Source: Bacillus rhizoplanae (GTDB lineage Bacteria > Bacillota > Bacilli > Bacillales > Bacillaceae_G). Taken from it: a DNA stretch of 62,310 nucleotides. Location: positions 1-62,310 of the forward strand of contig NZ_CAKJTI010000017.1 in assembly GCF_917563915.1 (NCBI RefSeq). Direction: 5' to 3'. A program made the position numbers and the translations under genes. Below, piece by piece: positions 36,425 to 46,558 of the stretch. The notes beneath the pieces were generated by a model. That model worked only from the letters and a program-made list of their open reading frames with translations. It made no database searches and had not been told where the DNA came from. The number at the start of each line of letters is the position of its first letter. Positions within the stretch are counted from its first letter, which is position 1.

Positions 36425-37657
36425 TTAAGCTTTATCTTCAAATAATCGTGCGATTTCGACAATAACTTGAACAGCTTTTTCCATATTATCTACAGAAATA
36501 TATTCAAATTTACCGTGGTAGTTTTCTCCGCCCGTAAAAATATTTGGTGTCGGCAGGCCCATATATGATAATTGGGAACCGTCAGTTCCACCGCGAATTG
36601 GTTGGATATTCGGCTCGATATCTAGATTTTTCATTGCTTTATAAGCAATATCAACGATTTCTTTCACTGGTTCAATTTTTTCAAGCATATTGTAATACTG
36701 ATCATTCATCTCAAGAATGATATTTTCCTCACCATACTTCTCTTGCATCTGTTTTGTAATAGCTGTTATATTCTCTTTTCTAGTCTTAAAATGAGCGCGG
36801 TCAAAATCACGAATAATATAGTTAGATTGACTTCGCTCAACATCACCATTTAGAGAAATAAGATGGTAGAAGCCTTCATATCCCTCTGTATGTTCTGGCG
36901 CTTCTTCTACTGGTAGTTGTCTATGGAATTCCATTGCCAATTTGGTTGCATTGACCATTTTATTTTTAGCTGTGCCAGGATGAGTGCTATTCCCTTTAAA
37001 AATTAGCTTAGCACCAGCAGCGTTAAAACTTTCATATTCTAATCCACCTAGTGGGCCTCCATCCATTGTATACGCAAATGAAGCTCCGAAAGCTTCTACA
37101 TCAAAGTGTGATGGACCGCGACCAATCTCTTCATCAGGCGTAAATGCTATTCTAATTTTCCCATGTTTAATTTGTGGGTTATGTAATAAATAATTCATTG
37201 CCGTCATAATTTCTGTAATTCCCGCTTTGTCATCTGCACCAAGAAGTGTTGTTCCATCAGTTGTAATTAATGTATGCCCTTGGTAAGATGGAAGCTCTGG
37301 AAATAATTCTGGTGTTAATACAACACCTAATCCCTTATTTAGCGTAATTGCCTTGCCATCAAAATTTTCATGAATTTGTGGCTTAACATTTTTTCCTGTA
37401 AAATCTGTAGCTGTATCTAAATGAGCTAAAAAACCGATTACAGGAACCTGCTTGTCCGTATTAGCAGGAAGCGTCGCCATTACGTAGCCATTCTCATCCA
37501 TCGTTACTTCTGATAATCCAATCGACTTCAACTCTTCTACTAGTTGCTTTGCAAACTCAATTTGGCCAGGCGTTGATGGTACAGTATGACTTTCTGCATC
37601 AGATTGTGTATCCACCTGAACATATCTTGTAAAGCGTTCTATAATTTCCTGTTTCAT
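36425..37657 (-). CDS. pepT: Peptidase T (tripeptide aminopeptidase)
   Basis: 410 aa, M20B family. Zinc ligands and catalytic residues are visible: [14 protein letters not shown] (His, Asp), [16 protein letters not shown] (bridging Asp), [15 protein letters not shown] (Glu pair), [18 protein letters not shown] (Asp), and the C-terminal [19 protein letters not shown] with HGKFEYIS (His). Removes the N-terminal residue from tripeptides in the cytoplasm. Single gene, stop adjacent to bcr1. Confidence 0.97.
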   Translation of the reverse strand: MKQEIIERFTRYVQVDTQSDAESHTVPSTPGQIEFAKQLVEELKSIGLSEVTMDENGYVMATLPANTDKQVPVIGFLAHLDTATDFTGKNVKPQIHENFDGKAITLNKGLGVVLTPELFPELPSYQGHTLITTDGTTLLGADDKAGITEIMTAMNYLLHNPQIKHGKIRIAFTPDEEIGRGPSHFDVEAFGASFAYTMDGGPLGGLEYESFNAAGAKLIFKGNSTHPGTAKNKMVNATKLAMEFHRQLPVEEAPEHTEGYEGFYHLISLNGDVERSQSNYIIRDFDRAHFKTRKENITAITKQMQEKYGEENIILEMNDQYYNMLEKIEPVKEIVDIAYKAMKNLDIEPNIQPIRGGTDGSQLSYMGLPTPNIFTGGENYHGKFEYISVDNMEKAVQVIVEIARLFEDKA

Positions 37658-37834
37658 TCTACTACACTCCTTTTTTATACATCTTTATTTATTATACGCC
37701 CTTATTACACATTTTTTTATTTCTTTTGACTTTATCTTTTAAATTCTCTGTTTTCGTAAGAATTGTTGCTATCTTGACCATACTGATAAAAGGTTGACTT
37801 TCAACTAGTAAACTGGAGTTAAAGGAGGGTAAAC

Positions 37835-38311
37835 ATGAAAGATGAATTAAGTATAAATATCTATTTAGATGAAACCGATACTCCGTTTTCACGATATTAT
37901 AGCTCTGATGATGTTCACCTAAGCTCTGACCTTGAAGATTTTCTATTGTCAAAGCTACACAGTGGCAAAAGAAAAGAAGTAGAAATATTTTTTTTAGGTC
38001 AGAATGATTTTGACGAAAAGTCATTGAAGACTGCCACATTTAACACTTTTTCTAACCTCTTGAACGAAGAGGAATATACATATGCTAGAAATGTCAAAAA
38101 GGCTATTGTTTTGTTTGTGATTGGGATTATTGTTGGGGTGATATACTTGAAGCTTTCAAGTACTCATGCCTATACTGCAGGAGTATTAAGCATTGTGTGT
38201 TGGGTTTTTATTTGGGCAGGTACAGAGGTTTATTTTTTTGAAAATCGGCAAATCAAACGAAATATTAGAAAATGCAAGAATATTCTAAGTGCGAGTGTGC
38301 ACAAAAAATAG
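37835..38311 (+). CDS. Membrane protein of unknown function (158 aa)
   Basis: ATG at 37835 follows a strong AAAGGAGGGTAAAC. Residues 1-85 are soluble and acidic (INIYLDETDTPFSRYYSS); two membrane helices follow (AIVLFVIGIIVGVIYLKL and AYTAGVLSIVCWVFIWAG), then a basic Lys/Arg tail. The short loop between the helices and the EVYFFENRQIKRN segment suggest a hairpin membrane protein with cytosolic N-terminal domain. No family recognised. Followed by a plus-strand terminator at 38447. Confidence 0.75.
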   Translation: MKDELSINIYLDETDTPFSRYYSSDDVHLSSDLEDFLLSKLHSGKRKEVEIFFLGQNDFDEKSLKTATFNTFSNLLNEEEYTYARNVKKAIVLFVIGIIVGVIYLKLSSTHAYTAGVLSIVCWVFIWAGTEVYFFENRQIKRNIRKCKNILSASVHKK

Positions 38312-38446
38312 AATTTTAGTAAATATTTACATTTTCAAAATTGATTTTCGGATTCTATCTTGTGCATTTATTTGGGTTATTGTTTGGACTTGGAAATCGT
38401 GATGAAGATTAATATCGCCATACGAAGAAAGCGTTCATAAATACCT

Positions 38447-38479
38447 AAGACCTGGATTTAATCTGAGGTCTTATTTTTG
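38447..38479 (+). terminator. Intrinsic terminator
   Basis: AAGACCT-GGATTTAATCTG-AGGTCTT followed by ATTTTTG on the plus strand. Confidence 0.65.
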
Positions 38480-38534
38480 TCGCAAAAAACAACAATCTAT
38501 ACGAAAAGAGCCTTTAAATTTCAATGAACACTCT

Positions 38535-38576
38535 AAAAAAGCAGACCTTTGTTACAAAACAAAGGTCTGCTTTTCT
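38535..38576 (-). terminator. Intrinsic terminator of the YebC-type gene
   Basis: AGCAGACCTTTGTT-ACA-AAACAAAGGTCTGCT, a perfect long stem with T tails, 6 bases from the minus-strand stop. Confidence 0.88.
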
Positions 38577-38579
38577 ATA

Positions 38580-39299
38580 TTATTCACCTAAATCTACATT
38601 GTGGTACACTTGCTGAACATCTTCTAAATCTTCTAATGCATCAATCATTTTCTCAAATTTCACTTGTGCATCTTCTGGAAGTGTTACATCATTTTGCGCA
38701 AGCATTGTCAGTTCTGCAACGGTAAATTCAGTGATACCAGCGTTTTTAAATGCCTCTTGCACTGCATGGAACTGATCAGGCTCTGCATAAACGATAACTG
38801 CTTCTTCTTCTTCTAAAATATCACGCACATCTACATCTGCTTCCATTAAGATTTCAAGTGCTTCATCTGCTGTTTTGCCTTCAAGACCAATTACAGCTGT
38901 TGCATCAAACATATATGCTACAGATCCGTTTACTCCCATGTTACCAGCGTTTTTACTAAACGCAGCACGCACATCTGCTGCAGTACGATTTACGTTATTT
39001 GTTAATGTATCTACAATTACCATTGATCCATTTGGTCCGAAGCCTTCATAACGAAGTTCGTCATAGCTTTCTTCTGAACCACCTTTTGCTTTTTCAATCG
39101 CACGGTCAATAATTGTTTTCGGCACGCTGTACGTTTTTGCACGCTCAAGTACCACTCTTAAAGTCTGATTGGATTCTGGATCTGGTTCACCTTGTTTTGC
39201 TGCTACATAAATTTCACGTCCAAATTTTGCATAGATACGACTTGTATTTGCATCCTTTGACGCTTTTTTGTCTTTAATATTGTTCCACTTACGGCCCAT
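38580..39299 (-). CDS. YebC/PmpR family protein, YeeI-like (YebC2 subgroup)
   Basis: 239 aa from ATG at 39299 ([16 protein letters not shown]), the conserved family start; the longer frame to 39371 adds a non-homologous extension. Three-domain TACO1/YebC protein: basic N-terminal domain, then [21 protein letters not shown] and the acidic C-terminal domain ending [10 protein letters not shown]. The [17 protein letters not shown] variant places it with the shorter YeeI group rather than YrbC. The family was annotated as transcriptional regulator; more recent work on the family points to help at ribosomes stalled on proline-rich nascent chains. Confidence 0.92.
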   Translation of the reverse strand: MGRKWNNIKDKKASKDANTSRIYAKFGREIYVAAKQGEPDPESNQTLRVVLERAKTYSVPKTIIDRAIEKAKGGSEESYDELRYEGFGPNGSMVIVDTLTNNVNRTAADVRAAFSKNAGNMGVNGSVAYMFDATAVIGLEGKTADEALEILMEADVDVRDILEEEEAVIVYAEPDQFHAVQEAFKNAGITEFTVAELTMLAQNDVTLPEDAQVKFEKMIDALEDLEDVQQVYHNVDLGE

Positions 39300-39560
39300 A
39301 CTTGTTTCACTCTCTTTCAGCTTTGAATCTACATAAAAATAGTAATATGAAATAGGCTGCTTCTTCAACACTTTTTCAAACTAAATATAAAAAGTTCTTT
39401 ATATTTCACATTACTGACAAACAATATGAATTGAAGAAGTCGCATTTATTCACTATATTGTATTATACCTCATTACAAGTTTAATAATCAAAGAAAGACA
39501 GATAGTTCTCATCCGTTAATGCAAAAATATTGAACTATTACAATTGGTGCCTCTTTTACG

Positions 39561-39594
39561 AAGAAGAGCTAAGAGGTTCTCTCTTAGCTCTTCT
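39561..39594 (-). terminator. Hairpin after the threonine dehydratase gene
   Basis: AGAAGAGCTAAGAG / CTCTTAGCTCTTCT perfect arms, but the minus-strand tail is CGTAAAAG rather than a T-run, so termination efficiency is uncertain. Confidence 0.5.
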
Positions 39595-39636
39595 CATATT
39601 CTATGAGCCTATCGCTCAGTCTCATTTTTTATTTTA

Positions 39637-40635
39637 CTACTTTACTTCATTCGCAAAGAAATGCTCACACACACTAGAAATACGAGTTAAATCAACATTT
39701 CCACCAGAAATAATCGCTGCTACTTTTTTCCCTTTTATATATGGATCAACTTTACCTGCAAGGAGAGCAGCTGTCGCTAATGCTCCAGCACCTTCTACAA
39801 CAGCTTTTCCACGTTGTAATAAATCTTTCATAGCTACTTCTAATTCTTCTTCTGATACAGTTACAATATCATCTACTAACTCTCTCACAATTTTAAAAGT
39901 TAAGGTTCCTGGAATTTTCACTGCACATCCATCAGCTATAGTAGGTGCATTATAATGTTCTATTATTTCACCCTTATCATATGAAGCTTTCATTCCATGA
40001 ACATTATCTGCCTGAACACCAATTATATTAATAGAAGGATTAAAGGATTTAAGTGCTACCGCGATCCCGGCAATAATTCCGCCACCGCCAATCGGTACAA
40101 GTACTGTATCAACATCCCACATATCATCAAGAATGTCTAAGCCAATTGTTCCTTGACCTGCCATTACTTCTACATCATCATATGGATGTAAATATGTTTC
40201 TCCCGTTTCTTTTATAATTTCTTCACATTTTGCTTTCGCATCATCAAAAGTATCGCCATATAAAATAACTTCTGAACCATATCCTTTCGTTGCTTCAACT
40301 TTCGCCTTTGGAGCAGAAGTTGGCATAACAATTTTACTTTTAATTCCAAGTAAGTGTGAAGATAATGCAACACCTTGTGCATGGTTTCCAGCTGAACAAG
40401 CAATAACTCCACGAGCTTTTTCTTCATCTGTTAAATTAGAAATTTTATTAAATGCCCCGCGAAATTTAAATGATCCTGTTAATTGCATATTTTCTAATTT
40501 TAAATATATTTCCCCACCTGTTTTACTTGTTAAATAAAAGGATTTAACAAGGGGTGTTTTCCGAGCATTTCTATCAAGAACTTGTTTGGCTTTTTTTATA
40601 TCAACAATGTTTAGTGGCAAGGTTTCGGTAATCAT
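39637..40635 (-). CDS. tdcB: Catabolic-type threonine ammonia-lyase (threonine/serine dehydratase)
   Basis: 332 aa without the C-terminal ACT regulatory domain, as in TdcB-type enzymes. PLP Schiff-base lysine in [12 protein letters not shown], the substrate loop [14 protein letters not shown], and the phosphate-binding [13 protein letters not shown]. Converts L-threonine to 2-oxobutyrate (or serine to pyruvate) and ammonia. Overlaps ald by four bases (ATGA) on one transcript, so threonine/serine and alanine breakdown are coupled. Three Fnr-type boxes lie upstream of the operon. Confidence 0.93.
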   Translation of the reverse strand: MITETLPLNIVDIKKAKQVLDRNARKTPLVKSFYLTSKTGGEIYLKLENMQLTGSFKFRGAFNKISNLTDEEKARGVIACSAGNHAQGVALSSHLLGIKSKIVMPTSAPKAKVEATKGYGSEVILYGDTFDDAKAKCEEIIKETGETYLHPYDDVEVMAGQGTIGLDILDDMWDVDTVLVPIGGGGIIAGIAVALKSFNPSINIIGVQADNVHGMKASYDKGEIIEHYNAPTIADGCAVKIPGTLTFKIVRELVDDIVTVSEEELEVAMKDLLQRGKAVVEGAGALATAALLAGKVDPYIKGKKVAAIISGGNVDLTRISSVCEHFFANEVK

Positions 40636-41744
40636 ACTAACACCTCTTTCAATTGTTTATAATCTAACCCTAACGTTGTTCCTAAATTTTCATAGGTAAT
40701 GGTTCCTTTATAAATATTAATACCGTGTACTAATGCAGGTTTATTTTGTAGAGTCTCTTCTAAACCATCGTTAGCAATCGCTAATAAATAATCGATGTTT
40801 CCATTCGCTAACGCCATAGTAGAAGTACGCGGCGTCGCTCCAGGCATATTTGGCACAGCATAGTGTATGACAGCATGCTTAATAAATATAGGATCATTAT
40901 GTGTTGTATAGTGATCAATCGTTTCAACCGTTCCGCCTTGATCGATTGCAATATCAACGATAACACTTCCTGGTTTCATAGACTGAACCATATACTCTTT
41001 CACAATTTTCGGTGGTCTAGAACCCGGAATTAAAATGGTTGAAATAAATAAGTCCGCATTTTTAATTGTTTTCTCTAAGTTTTCAGTATTAGATTCCATG
41101 ATTTCAACTGGAGCATTTGCATATTTTTCTTGTAAATAAGTAATCTGTGTTTTGTTTAACTCTAAAATAGTTACATGGCAACCAATTCCAACAGCCATAT
41201 CACAAGCATTAATTGCCGCATTACCTCCGCCTAAAATGACAACATTACCAGCTGGAATACCATCTATTCCTGATAATAAAATACCTTCTCCTTGATGTTG
41301 TTTTTCTAAATAATAAGCTCCCATAAATACTGCCCGGCGCCCAGCGATTGCACTCATCGGTTTTAATAACGTTAAAACTCCATTTTCACTAATTGTTTCT
41401 CCGGCAATAGCGGTTGTTCCCGCTTTTCTCATCGCTTCAACACACTCTTTTGAAGCTGCTAGATGTAAAAATCCCCAAACAATTAAATCTTTCTTAAAAT
41501 ATTTATACTCTTCCGCTAAAGGTTCTTTTACTTTTACTACCATATCAACATCCCAGGCTTGCTCTTGATTTACTAAAGTAGCACCTGCATTCGTATATTC
41601 TTCATTTGTATAACCTGATCCCACACCAGCATCTTTTTCTACTAAAACCTCATGTCCAGCTTTAATTAATTTCTGGGCATTTTCTGGTGTCATCCCAACA
41701 CGTGCTTCACCTTTTTTAATCTCTTTTACTACGCCAATTTTCAT
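40632..41744 (-). CDS. ald: Alanine dehydrogenase
   Basis: 370 aa. [20 protein letters not shown] start with the pyruvate-binding Arg/Lys, [11 protein letters not shown], the Rossmann NAD site [20 protein letters not shown] and the conserved [18 protein letters not shown]. Interconverts L-alanine and pyruvate with NAD. Here it leads an operon with threonine dehydratase. RBS AAAAGGATG. A perfect inverted repeat (41763-41780) lies just before the start. Confidence 0.97.
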   Translation of the reverse strand: MKIGVVKEIKKGEARVGMTPENAQKLIKAGHEVLVEKDAGVGSGYTNEEYTNAGATLVNQEQAWDVDMVVKVKEPLAEEYKYFKKDLIVWGFLHLAASKECVEAMRKAGTTAIAGETISENGVLTLLKPMSAIAGRRAVFMGAYYLEKQHQGEGILLSGIDGIPAGNVVILGGGNAAINACDMAVGIGCHVTILELNKTQITYLQEKYANAPVEIMESNTENLEKTIKNADLFISTILIPGSRPPKIVKEYMVQSMKPGSVIVDIAIDQGGTVETIDHYTTHNDPIFIKHAVIHYAVPNMPGATPRTSTMALANGNIDYLLAIANDGLEETLQNKPALVHGINIYKGTITYENLGTTLGLDYKQLKEVLV

Positions 41745-41762
41745 GTTGACACATCCTTTTAA

Positions 41763-41780
41763 ATGTAATATTCATTACAT
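41763..41780. promoter_or_regulatory. Perfect inverted repeat in the ald leader
   Basis: ATGTAAT-ATTC-ATTACAT, 7-bp arms (8 with flanks) just upstream of the ald ribosome site. Candidate operator for a local regulator or a weak mRNA hairpin controlling initiation. Confidence 0.45.
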
Positions 41781-41868
41781 TATTTGTTATACGATCCAAA
41801 TAAAATTACGGAATATATCAAACGTTTCTATATTTCCTCATTTGTCTGAATCGCCTGTTTACACCTAC

Positions 41869-41898
41869 AAGATAGCACTCAAAAAAATGATGAGTCAA
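41869..41898 (-). promoter_or_regulatory. ald-tdcB promoter
   Basis: Minus strand -35 TTGACT (41893-41898), 18-base spacer, -10 TATCTT (41869-41874). An Fnr-type box lies five bases upstream of the -35. Confidence 0.55.
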
Positions 41899-41903
41899 CA
41901 TTT

Positions 41904-41919
41904 TGTGAAACAGTTCACA
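41904..41919. promoter_or_regulatory. Fnr-type box 1 (ald side)
   Basis: TGTGAAACAGTTCACA, a perfect TGTGA-N6-TCACA. It is centred about 50 bp upstream of the predicted ald start point, close to an activator position for CRP/Fnr-family proteins. Confidence 0.75.
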
Positions 41920-42057
41920 AAATGTTTTTATTTATTTTGAAATAATTTTTTTCATTCAAATAAGCATTGAATCCGTTTTCAACTTGTGCTAGACTTTGTC
42001 ACGAGTAACATCTCTTATGAATTCAAATGAAATGCAATTTTATTTTTTTATTACCTT

Positions 42058-42073
42058 TGTGAATTTTTTCACA
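42058..42073. promoter_or_regulatory. Fnr-type box 2
   Basis: TGTGAATTTTTTCACA, perfect TGTGA-N6-TCACA, in the divergent ald-permease intergenic region. Confidence 0.75.
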
Positions 42074-42112
42074 TATGAACGTAGAAATACTCTATAGTAA
42101 TTTCTATAAATT

Positions 42113-42128
42113 TGTGAATTATATCACA
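42113..42128. promoter_or_regulatory. Fnr-type box 3 (permease side)
   Basis: TGTGAATTATATCACA, perfect TGTGA-N6-TCACA, 55 bp from box 2 (about five helical turns) and 125 bp before the permease start. Confidence 0.75.
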
Positions 42129-42252
42129 AATAAAATTAAATTTTATCAATATAAAGCACTATTAAAAAAATGAGAGGATATACTATTTAAAATTGAAATA
42201 AAAATGAATTCATCAGAGATTGCATGTATTTTTCCAAACAGGAGTGATTATT

Positions 42253-43605
42253 ATGTCGCAAACACAACTAAAAAAAGAAATCGGCTTCTTTGCAGCATTA
42301 ACCACTGTTATTGGTACCGTTATTGGGGCAGGTGTATTTTTTAAGCCTACTGCATTATACGGTGTAACCGGAACAGCGAGTTTAGGATTACTCGCATGGG
42401 TAATAGGTGGAATACTAACTGTTTGCGCAGGTTTAACTGCTGCTGAACTTTCGGCAGCTATTCCTGAAACAGGTGGAATGATGGCATATTTAAAGCGTAC
42501 TTATGGAAACTTAACTGCTTTCCTACTGGGCTGGGCACAAACAGTCATTTACTTCCCGGCCAATATTGCAGCACTTGCTATTATTTTCGGAACACAAGCA
42601 GTTAGTTTATTTGGATTAAATGCGAATGAACATAAAATGATGATTATTGGAATTGCTGTTGTTACCGCAACATTCGTAACCTTGATGAACTTCTTAGGCG
42701 CGAAAGCAGCCGGAGGAATTCAAACTGTATCGACTATATGTAAACTACTTCCTTTAGCATTACTTATTATTTTTGGATTATTCCACAAAGGCGACGTAAC
42801 TCTACAACTGTTTCCAGTTGAAGCAGGACCAGGTAAATCATTTATATCCGCGCTTGGATCTGGCTTACTTGCAACAATGTTTGCTTATGATGGATGGATT
42901 CATGTAGGAAATATCGCTGGGGAAATGAAAAATCCTAAAAAAGACTTACCTAAAGCAATCGTAATCGGATTATCTACTGTTATGGTTGTTTACTTACTTA
43001 TTAATATTGCTTTCCTTATGGTTATGTCTGCAACAGCGCTTGCAGGAACTGATACACCTGCATCTGAAGTAGCGACAATTCTGTTTGGAGCAATGGGAGG
43101 AAAATTAGTTACAATCGGTATTTTAATTTCTGTATTTGGAACAATCAATGGATATATCATGACAGGAATGCGTATCCCTTATGCAATGGCATTAGAAAAC
43201 AAACTACCTTTTAGTAAATGGTTTGCGACATTATCTAGCAATAGTCGAGTTCCTTATAATTCAGGATTATTTATCTTAGGCGTTTCTGTCATTATGATGG
43301 TGATCGGTGGATTTAATACTTTAACAGATATGTTAGTGTTTGTTATATGGATATTCTATACAATGACATTTATAGCAGTATTCATTTTACGTAAAAGAGA
43401 ACCAGAACTTGTGCGTCCTTACAAAGTACCTCTATATCCTGTTATACCGATGATATCTATTATAGGCGGATCATTTATCGTTATTAATACACTTTTCACA
43501 CAAACGTTGCTAGCATTATGTGGTATAGGCTTAACTACTTTAGGTCTTCCTATTTACTTTGCAATGCGGAACAAGCACGTTCAAGTTAAAAATAATGACT
43601 TGTAG
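42253..43605 (+). CDS. APC-superfamily amino-acid permease (SteT/YfnA-like)
   Basis: 450 aa from ATG at 42253 behind ACAGGAGTGATT; the open frame from 42220 lacks a ribosome site. Twelve membrane helices; the substrate-binding unwound TM1 reads TVIGTVIGAGVFFKPTALYG and TM6 MFAYDGWIHVGNIAGEM, as in LAT-type transporters such as the serine/threonine exchanger SteT. Divergent from ald-tdcB with three Fnr boxes between them, so it probably supplies Thr, Ser or Ala to those enzymes. A terminator follows. Confidence 0.9.
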   Translation: MSQTQLKKEIGFFAALTTVIGTVIGAGVFFKPTALYGVTGTASLGLLAWVIGGILTVCAGLTAAELSAAIPETGGMMAYLKRTYGNLTAFLLGWAQTVIYFPANIAALAIIFGTQAVSLFGLNANEHKMMIIGIAVVTATFVTLMNFLGAKAAGGIQTVSTICKLLPLALLIIFGLFHKGDVTLQLFPVEAGPGKSFISALGSGLLATMFAYDGWIHVGNIAGEMKNPKKDLPKAIVIGLSTVMVVYLLINIAFLMVMSATALAGTDTPASEVATILFGAMGGKLVTIGILISVFGTINGYIMTGMRIPYAMALENKLPFSKWFATLSSNSRVPYNSGLFILGVSVIMMVIGGFNTLTDMLVFVIWIFYTMTFIAVFILRKREPELVRPYKVPLYPVIPMISIIGGSFIVINTLFTQTLLALCGIGLTTLGLPIYFAMRNKHVQVKNNDL

Positions 43606-43658
43606 TGCTTTATCTCATACAAAATCATCTAGAAAAATATTTAGAGATATACAATTAA

Positions 43659-43694
43659 AAAACAGCATGACATTTTACTGTCATGCTGTTTTGT
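43659..43694 (+). terminator. Intrinsic terminator of the permease gene
   Basis: AAAACAGCATGACA-TTTTAC-TGTCATGCTGTTTT hairpin with a T tail. Confidence 0.85.
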
Positions 43695-43846
43695 ATGTTT
43701 TACAACAAATAAAAAAAGTAATCCCCTCAATCCAAGTTATGTGCACAATCATTTTTCTAAAGCGATTAAAAAGCCGGTGTAAAAAATTCGTTTTCACGAT
43801 TTACGTTATACACATACGTCACTTATGTTACATCTTGGGGAACATC

Positions 43847-44434
43847 TCAAAATTGTACCTTTTTCTTATCTTCAGCATCAGATTCTTTAATTATGTCACT
43901 ATAATAGCTTTCAATGATTTTATAATGGTGCTCTTCATGTATTGCTAAAAGTTGAATAGCCTGAATTAAGTTAGGATAGTTGGCCATTGGATCCAAAAAC
44001 ACGATATGTCCAGCAATATCTTCTTCAATATTTATAACTAATTCTCTCAATTTATCCGTTTCATTTAACAGCAATCTCTTTAACTCTTCTTTATCCATAG
44101 TATGAAGTACTTTTTTCGGTGGCACTAAAATGAAAGGCGCTTTCATCCCTCTTCCATGCTTTTCTTTATATTCTGCATAAATATCATGTATTTGATTTAC
44201 AAATGCTTTCTTCCTTCTCATTTTTGCATACGGAATAAGAACAAAAGAAAATTTTGTTGCAACTTTAACCATTCTTAAAATTAAATATAGATGGTATATG
44301 TGCTCGCCAATAGACCATTTTCCTTCTTTTTGGTCCCATAGTTTATCATTTGAAATAAATTGTACTTTTTGAAAAAAACAATGTCGTTGCTGTCTTAATG
44401 TTTGAAAATGGTGTGTTATACTTTCAGATTTCAT
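43847..44434 (-). CDS. DinB-family (DUF664-like) four-helix protein
   Basis: 195 aa, RBS GGGGGAGTTAATAG. DinB superfamily pattern: WSIGEHIYHLYLILR near residue 40 and the metal-site helix AIQLLAIHEEHHYKIIESYY near the C-terminus give the three histidines expected for a divalent metal (His at about 45, with HEEHH). Members act as thiol-S-transferases (bacillithiol-linked) or are uncharacterised. Single gene, no partners. Confidence 0.85.
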   Translation of the reverse strand: MKSESITHHFQTLRQQRHCFFQKVQFISNDKLWDQKEGKWSIGEHIYHLYLILRMVKVATKFSFVLIPYAKMRRKKAFVNQIHDIYAEYKEKHGRGMKAPFILVPPKKVLHTMDKEELKRLLLNETDKLRELVINIEEDIAGHIVFLDPMANYPNLIQAIQLLAIHEEHHYKIIESYYSDIIKESDAEDKKKVQF

Positions 44435-44567
44435 CTATTAACTCCCCCATTTTATTTCATAAGAATTACTCCAGTGAAATCTTTCTAAACAGTAATTTTC
44501 TTATTTTCATCAATAAGAAGTACATATGTAACATCTACTCTTTTCATATACACTTATACTCCTTCAA

Positions 44568-44716
44568 TAAAGTGAAACTTCCGTCAGTGAGGGTTCCCCC
44601 CCACTGATGGTTAGTTGAACCAATCGGGCTTTTACGGGCCGTTATCCCCCACCTAGCTTCTTCGCTTCTCTCTCAATCTTGAGGTGGGGGGCTTACTGCC
44701 CGTTAATGCGGGATAA
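44568..44716. repeat. bcr1 repeat, full length
   Basis: TAAAGTGAAACTTCCGTCAG, CCAATCGGGCTTTTACGGGC, AATCTTGAGGTGGGGGGCTT and GCCCGTTAATGCGGGATAAC in order; inverted relative to the copy at 36.3 kb, with which it is nearly identical. Confidence 0.9.
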
Positions 44717-45227
44717 CCAATACTACTTAATTCAACAATCCTGTCCGTTTGTTGAATAAGTATCTTCATAATCTCATAACTATTTTAACATAAATTTCCT
44801 AATCATTTTTATCTTTTATTCTTAATATTTAAATTAACACCCTGAATCACACATTATATTTAAGTATGACAACAGAAATCGTTAACGCGTTAACAGTACT
44901 ACTATTTCGAATGCTATTTTGATAGTTGAAACGCAATAAACAATAAAAAATCGAGTATAAAATCTATCCGATTTCACACTCGATTTTTTATGCTATTTAG
45001 ATCGTTTCTCTATGTTTTAAAACAAACATTAATTACACAATACTTTTCATTTTTTATACTAATTTTCAACATTACAAGCATTTTTCTACACTCAGTAACG
45101 GACTTTTTAGAGTTAGTTGTACACTTTTTTATTTTTATTGTTCGATTTTTCACAAAATATCCCAATTATATTTTGACAAAAAGATTAATAATTAACTAAT
45201 TTCCCCAGAATGGTATCGTGACCTCTA
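44717..45227. other. Noncoding gap with one hairpin
   Basis: About 510 AT-rich bases. AAAAAATCGAGTATAAAATC...GATTTCACACTCGATTTTTTA (arms near 44945-44955 and 44976-44989) forms a terminator-like hairpin. The open frame 44990-45199 has no ribosome site and looks incidental. Confidence 0.5.
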
Positions 45228-46481
45228 TTAGCAAGGTATAATGATAGAAAAATGGGTTCCTTTTCCTTTTTTACTCTTTATTTCTATATCTCCGTTTAAT
45301 TCTTTAATGATGCTATAAGCGACCATAGTGCCAAGTCCGGTTCCTTTTTCTTTAGTTAAATAAAATGGCATGGCAATTCTTTTAATTTCTTGAGAAGACA
45401 TTCCTATTCCTGAATCAATAATATCAATTATAATATTATTTTTTATTTTTTGTATATTAATTTGTAATACTCCACCATTTTGCATAGCTTCAATTCCGTT
45501 TTGTGCAATGTTGATTAAACATTGTTTTAGTTTTTCCGGATCAGAATTTATATATAGCAAATTTGTGATATCACTTTTTATTTCAACATTGTGTGAGAGT
45601 GCAAGTGGTAAAATACTATTTTTTACTTGATGAAAAAGTTGCTTAATATTTACCGATTCTTTTATTATGTTTTGTGGTTTTGTTAAAGATAAATAATTAT
45701 TAATAATGAACTGTACTTTTTCTAGTTCAACTAACATAATTTGCAAGTAGTTATCTTGAGATGCTTTTGAGATTTCACTTCTATGAAGTAATTGAGCGAA
45801 TCCATATACAGTAGTGATTGGGTTGTTGATTTCATGTGCAATAGATGCAGCTAATTCGCTAATTAGACAAAACTTCTCTGCCCTTTGAATTTTTTCTTTC
45901 ATCTTAAACTTTTCTATCATTCCTTCTATTAAATAAATAGATAATAATCCTGTGAAAATATTAATTATTATATAATTAGCTAATAATTTAATAAAATCAA
46001 ATTGTATTTTACCAATTAGTTCAATTTGATTTATTACAGCAAAAACTGAAAGAAAACTGGTACAAATTAAAATAAGTAGTATGTTGAATACTGTTTTTTT
46101 TCTTTCGAAATGAATGCGGAGAAAATGATGAAATATTGTAATAGTAATTATAATAATACCATATATAATAATTGATGAAAAAAAACCATGTCCACCTAAG
46201 TAAAATCTATATGAAAAATATACAATACTGATAAAAATTATACTTCTTGTGTTTCCATATAGTAAAACTAAAAGAATAGGAATAAAACGCAGATCATAAA
46301 TGTGCCCAGTGTGAAAATGAATTGGGAAGGTCATACAAAGAATAATTGCAATGGATGCAAGAAAAGAAATTAATATATTGTTACGTGCTTTTTTTTCAGT
46401 TTTGTCTAACCAAAACACTTGATAACTAAGGATACAAATTATAATAATAAATGCATTTAATAGTAGTGTACAGATCCACAT
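45228..46481 (-). CDS. Membrane sensor histidine kinase, KinB-like, orphan
   Basis: 417 aa. Six N-terminal membrane helices (residues 1-190) of the 5TMR-LYT kind, then HisKA with SIAHEINNPITTVYGFAQLL (phospho-His) and HATPase with the N box QCLINIAQNGIEAM, G1 DIIDSGIGMSSQE and G2 KEKGTGLGTMVAYS. No response regulator gene adjoins it, as for sporulation kinases that feed Spo0F. KinB-like architecture suggests a phosphorelay input. It faces into the accessory region. Confidence 0.88.
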   Translation of the reverse strand: MWICTLLLNAFIIIICILSYQVFWLDKTEKKARNNILISFLASIAIILCMTFPIHFHTGHIYDLRFIPILLVLLYGNTRSIIFISIVYFSYRFYLGGHGFFSSIIIYGIIIITITIFHHFLRIHFERKKTVFNILLILICTSFLSVFAVINQIELIGKIQFDFIKLLANYIIINIFTGLLSIYLIEGMIEKFKMKEKIQRAEKFCLISELAASIAHEINNPITTVYGFAQLLHRSEISKASQDNYLQIMLVELEKVQFIINNYLSLTKPQNIIKESVNIKQLFHQVKNSILPLALSHNVEIKSDITNLLYINSDPEKLKQCLINIAQNGIEAMQNGGVLQINIQKIKNNIIIDIIDSGIGMSSQEIKRIAMPFYLTKEKGTGLGTMVAYSIIKELNGDIEIKSKKGKGTHFSIIIPC

Positions 46482-46526
46482 GTTTTATACCTCCCTAATT
46501 CTTTGTAAAAAGAGTGACAGAAAAGG

Positions 46527-46558
46527 TAAAAAAGCACTTTTTCAAGTGCTTTTTTACT
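46527..46558 (-). terminator. Intrinsic terminator downstream of the TetR gene
   Basis: AAAAAGCACTT-TTTC-AAGTGCTTTTTT. Read leftward it lies between the TetR gene end and the kinase start. A second weaker hairpin (CATTC/GAATG) follows at 46585-46610. No gene is visible in 46.48-46.94 kb. Confidence 0.7.

Noticed and set aside
38326-38412. 28-codon hydrophobic frame ending FGLGNRDED
   Set aside because: No start codon or ribosome site; might be the tail of a lost membrane protein gene but too short to support.
44990-45199. 69-codon Phe/Ile-rich frame
   Set aside because: Starts inside a terminator-like hairpin, no ribosome site, composition typical of random AT-rich DNA.
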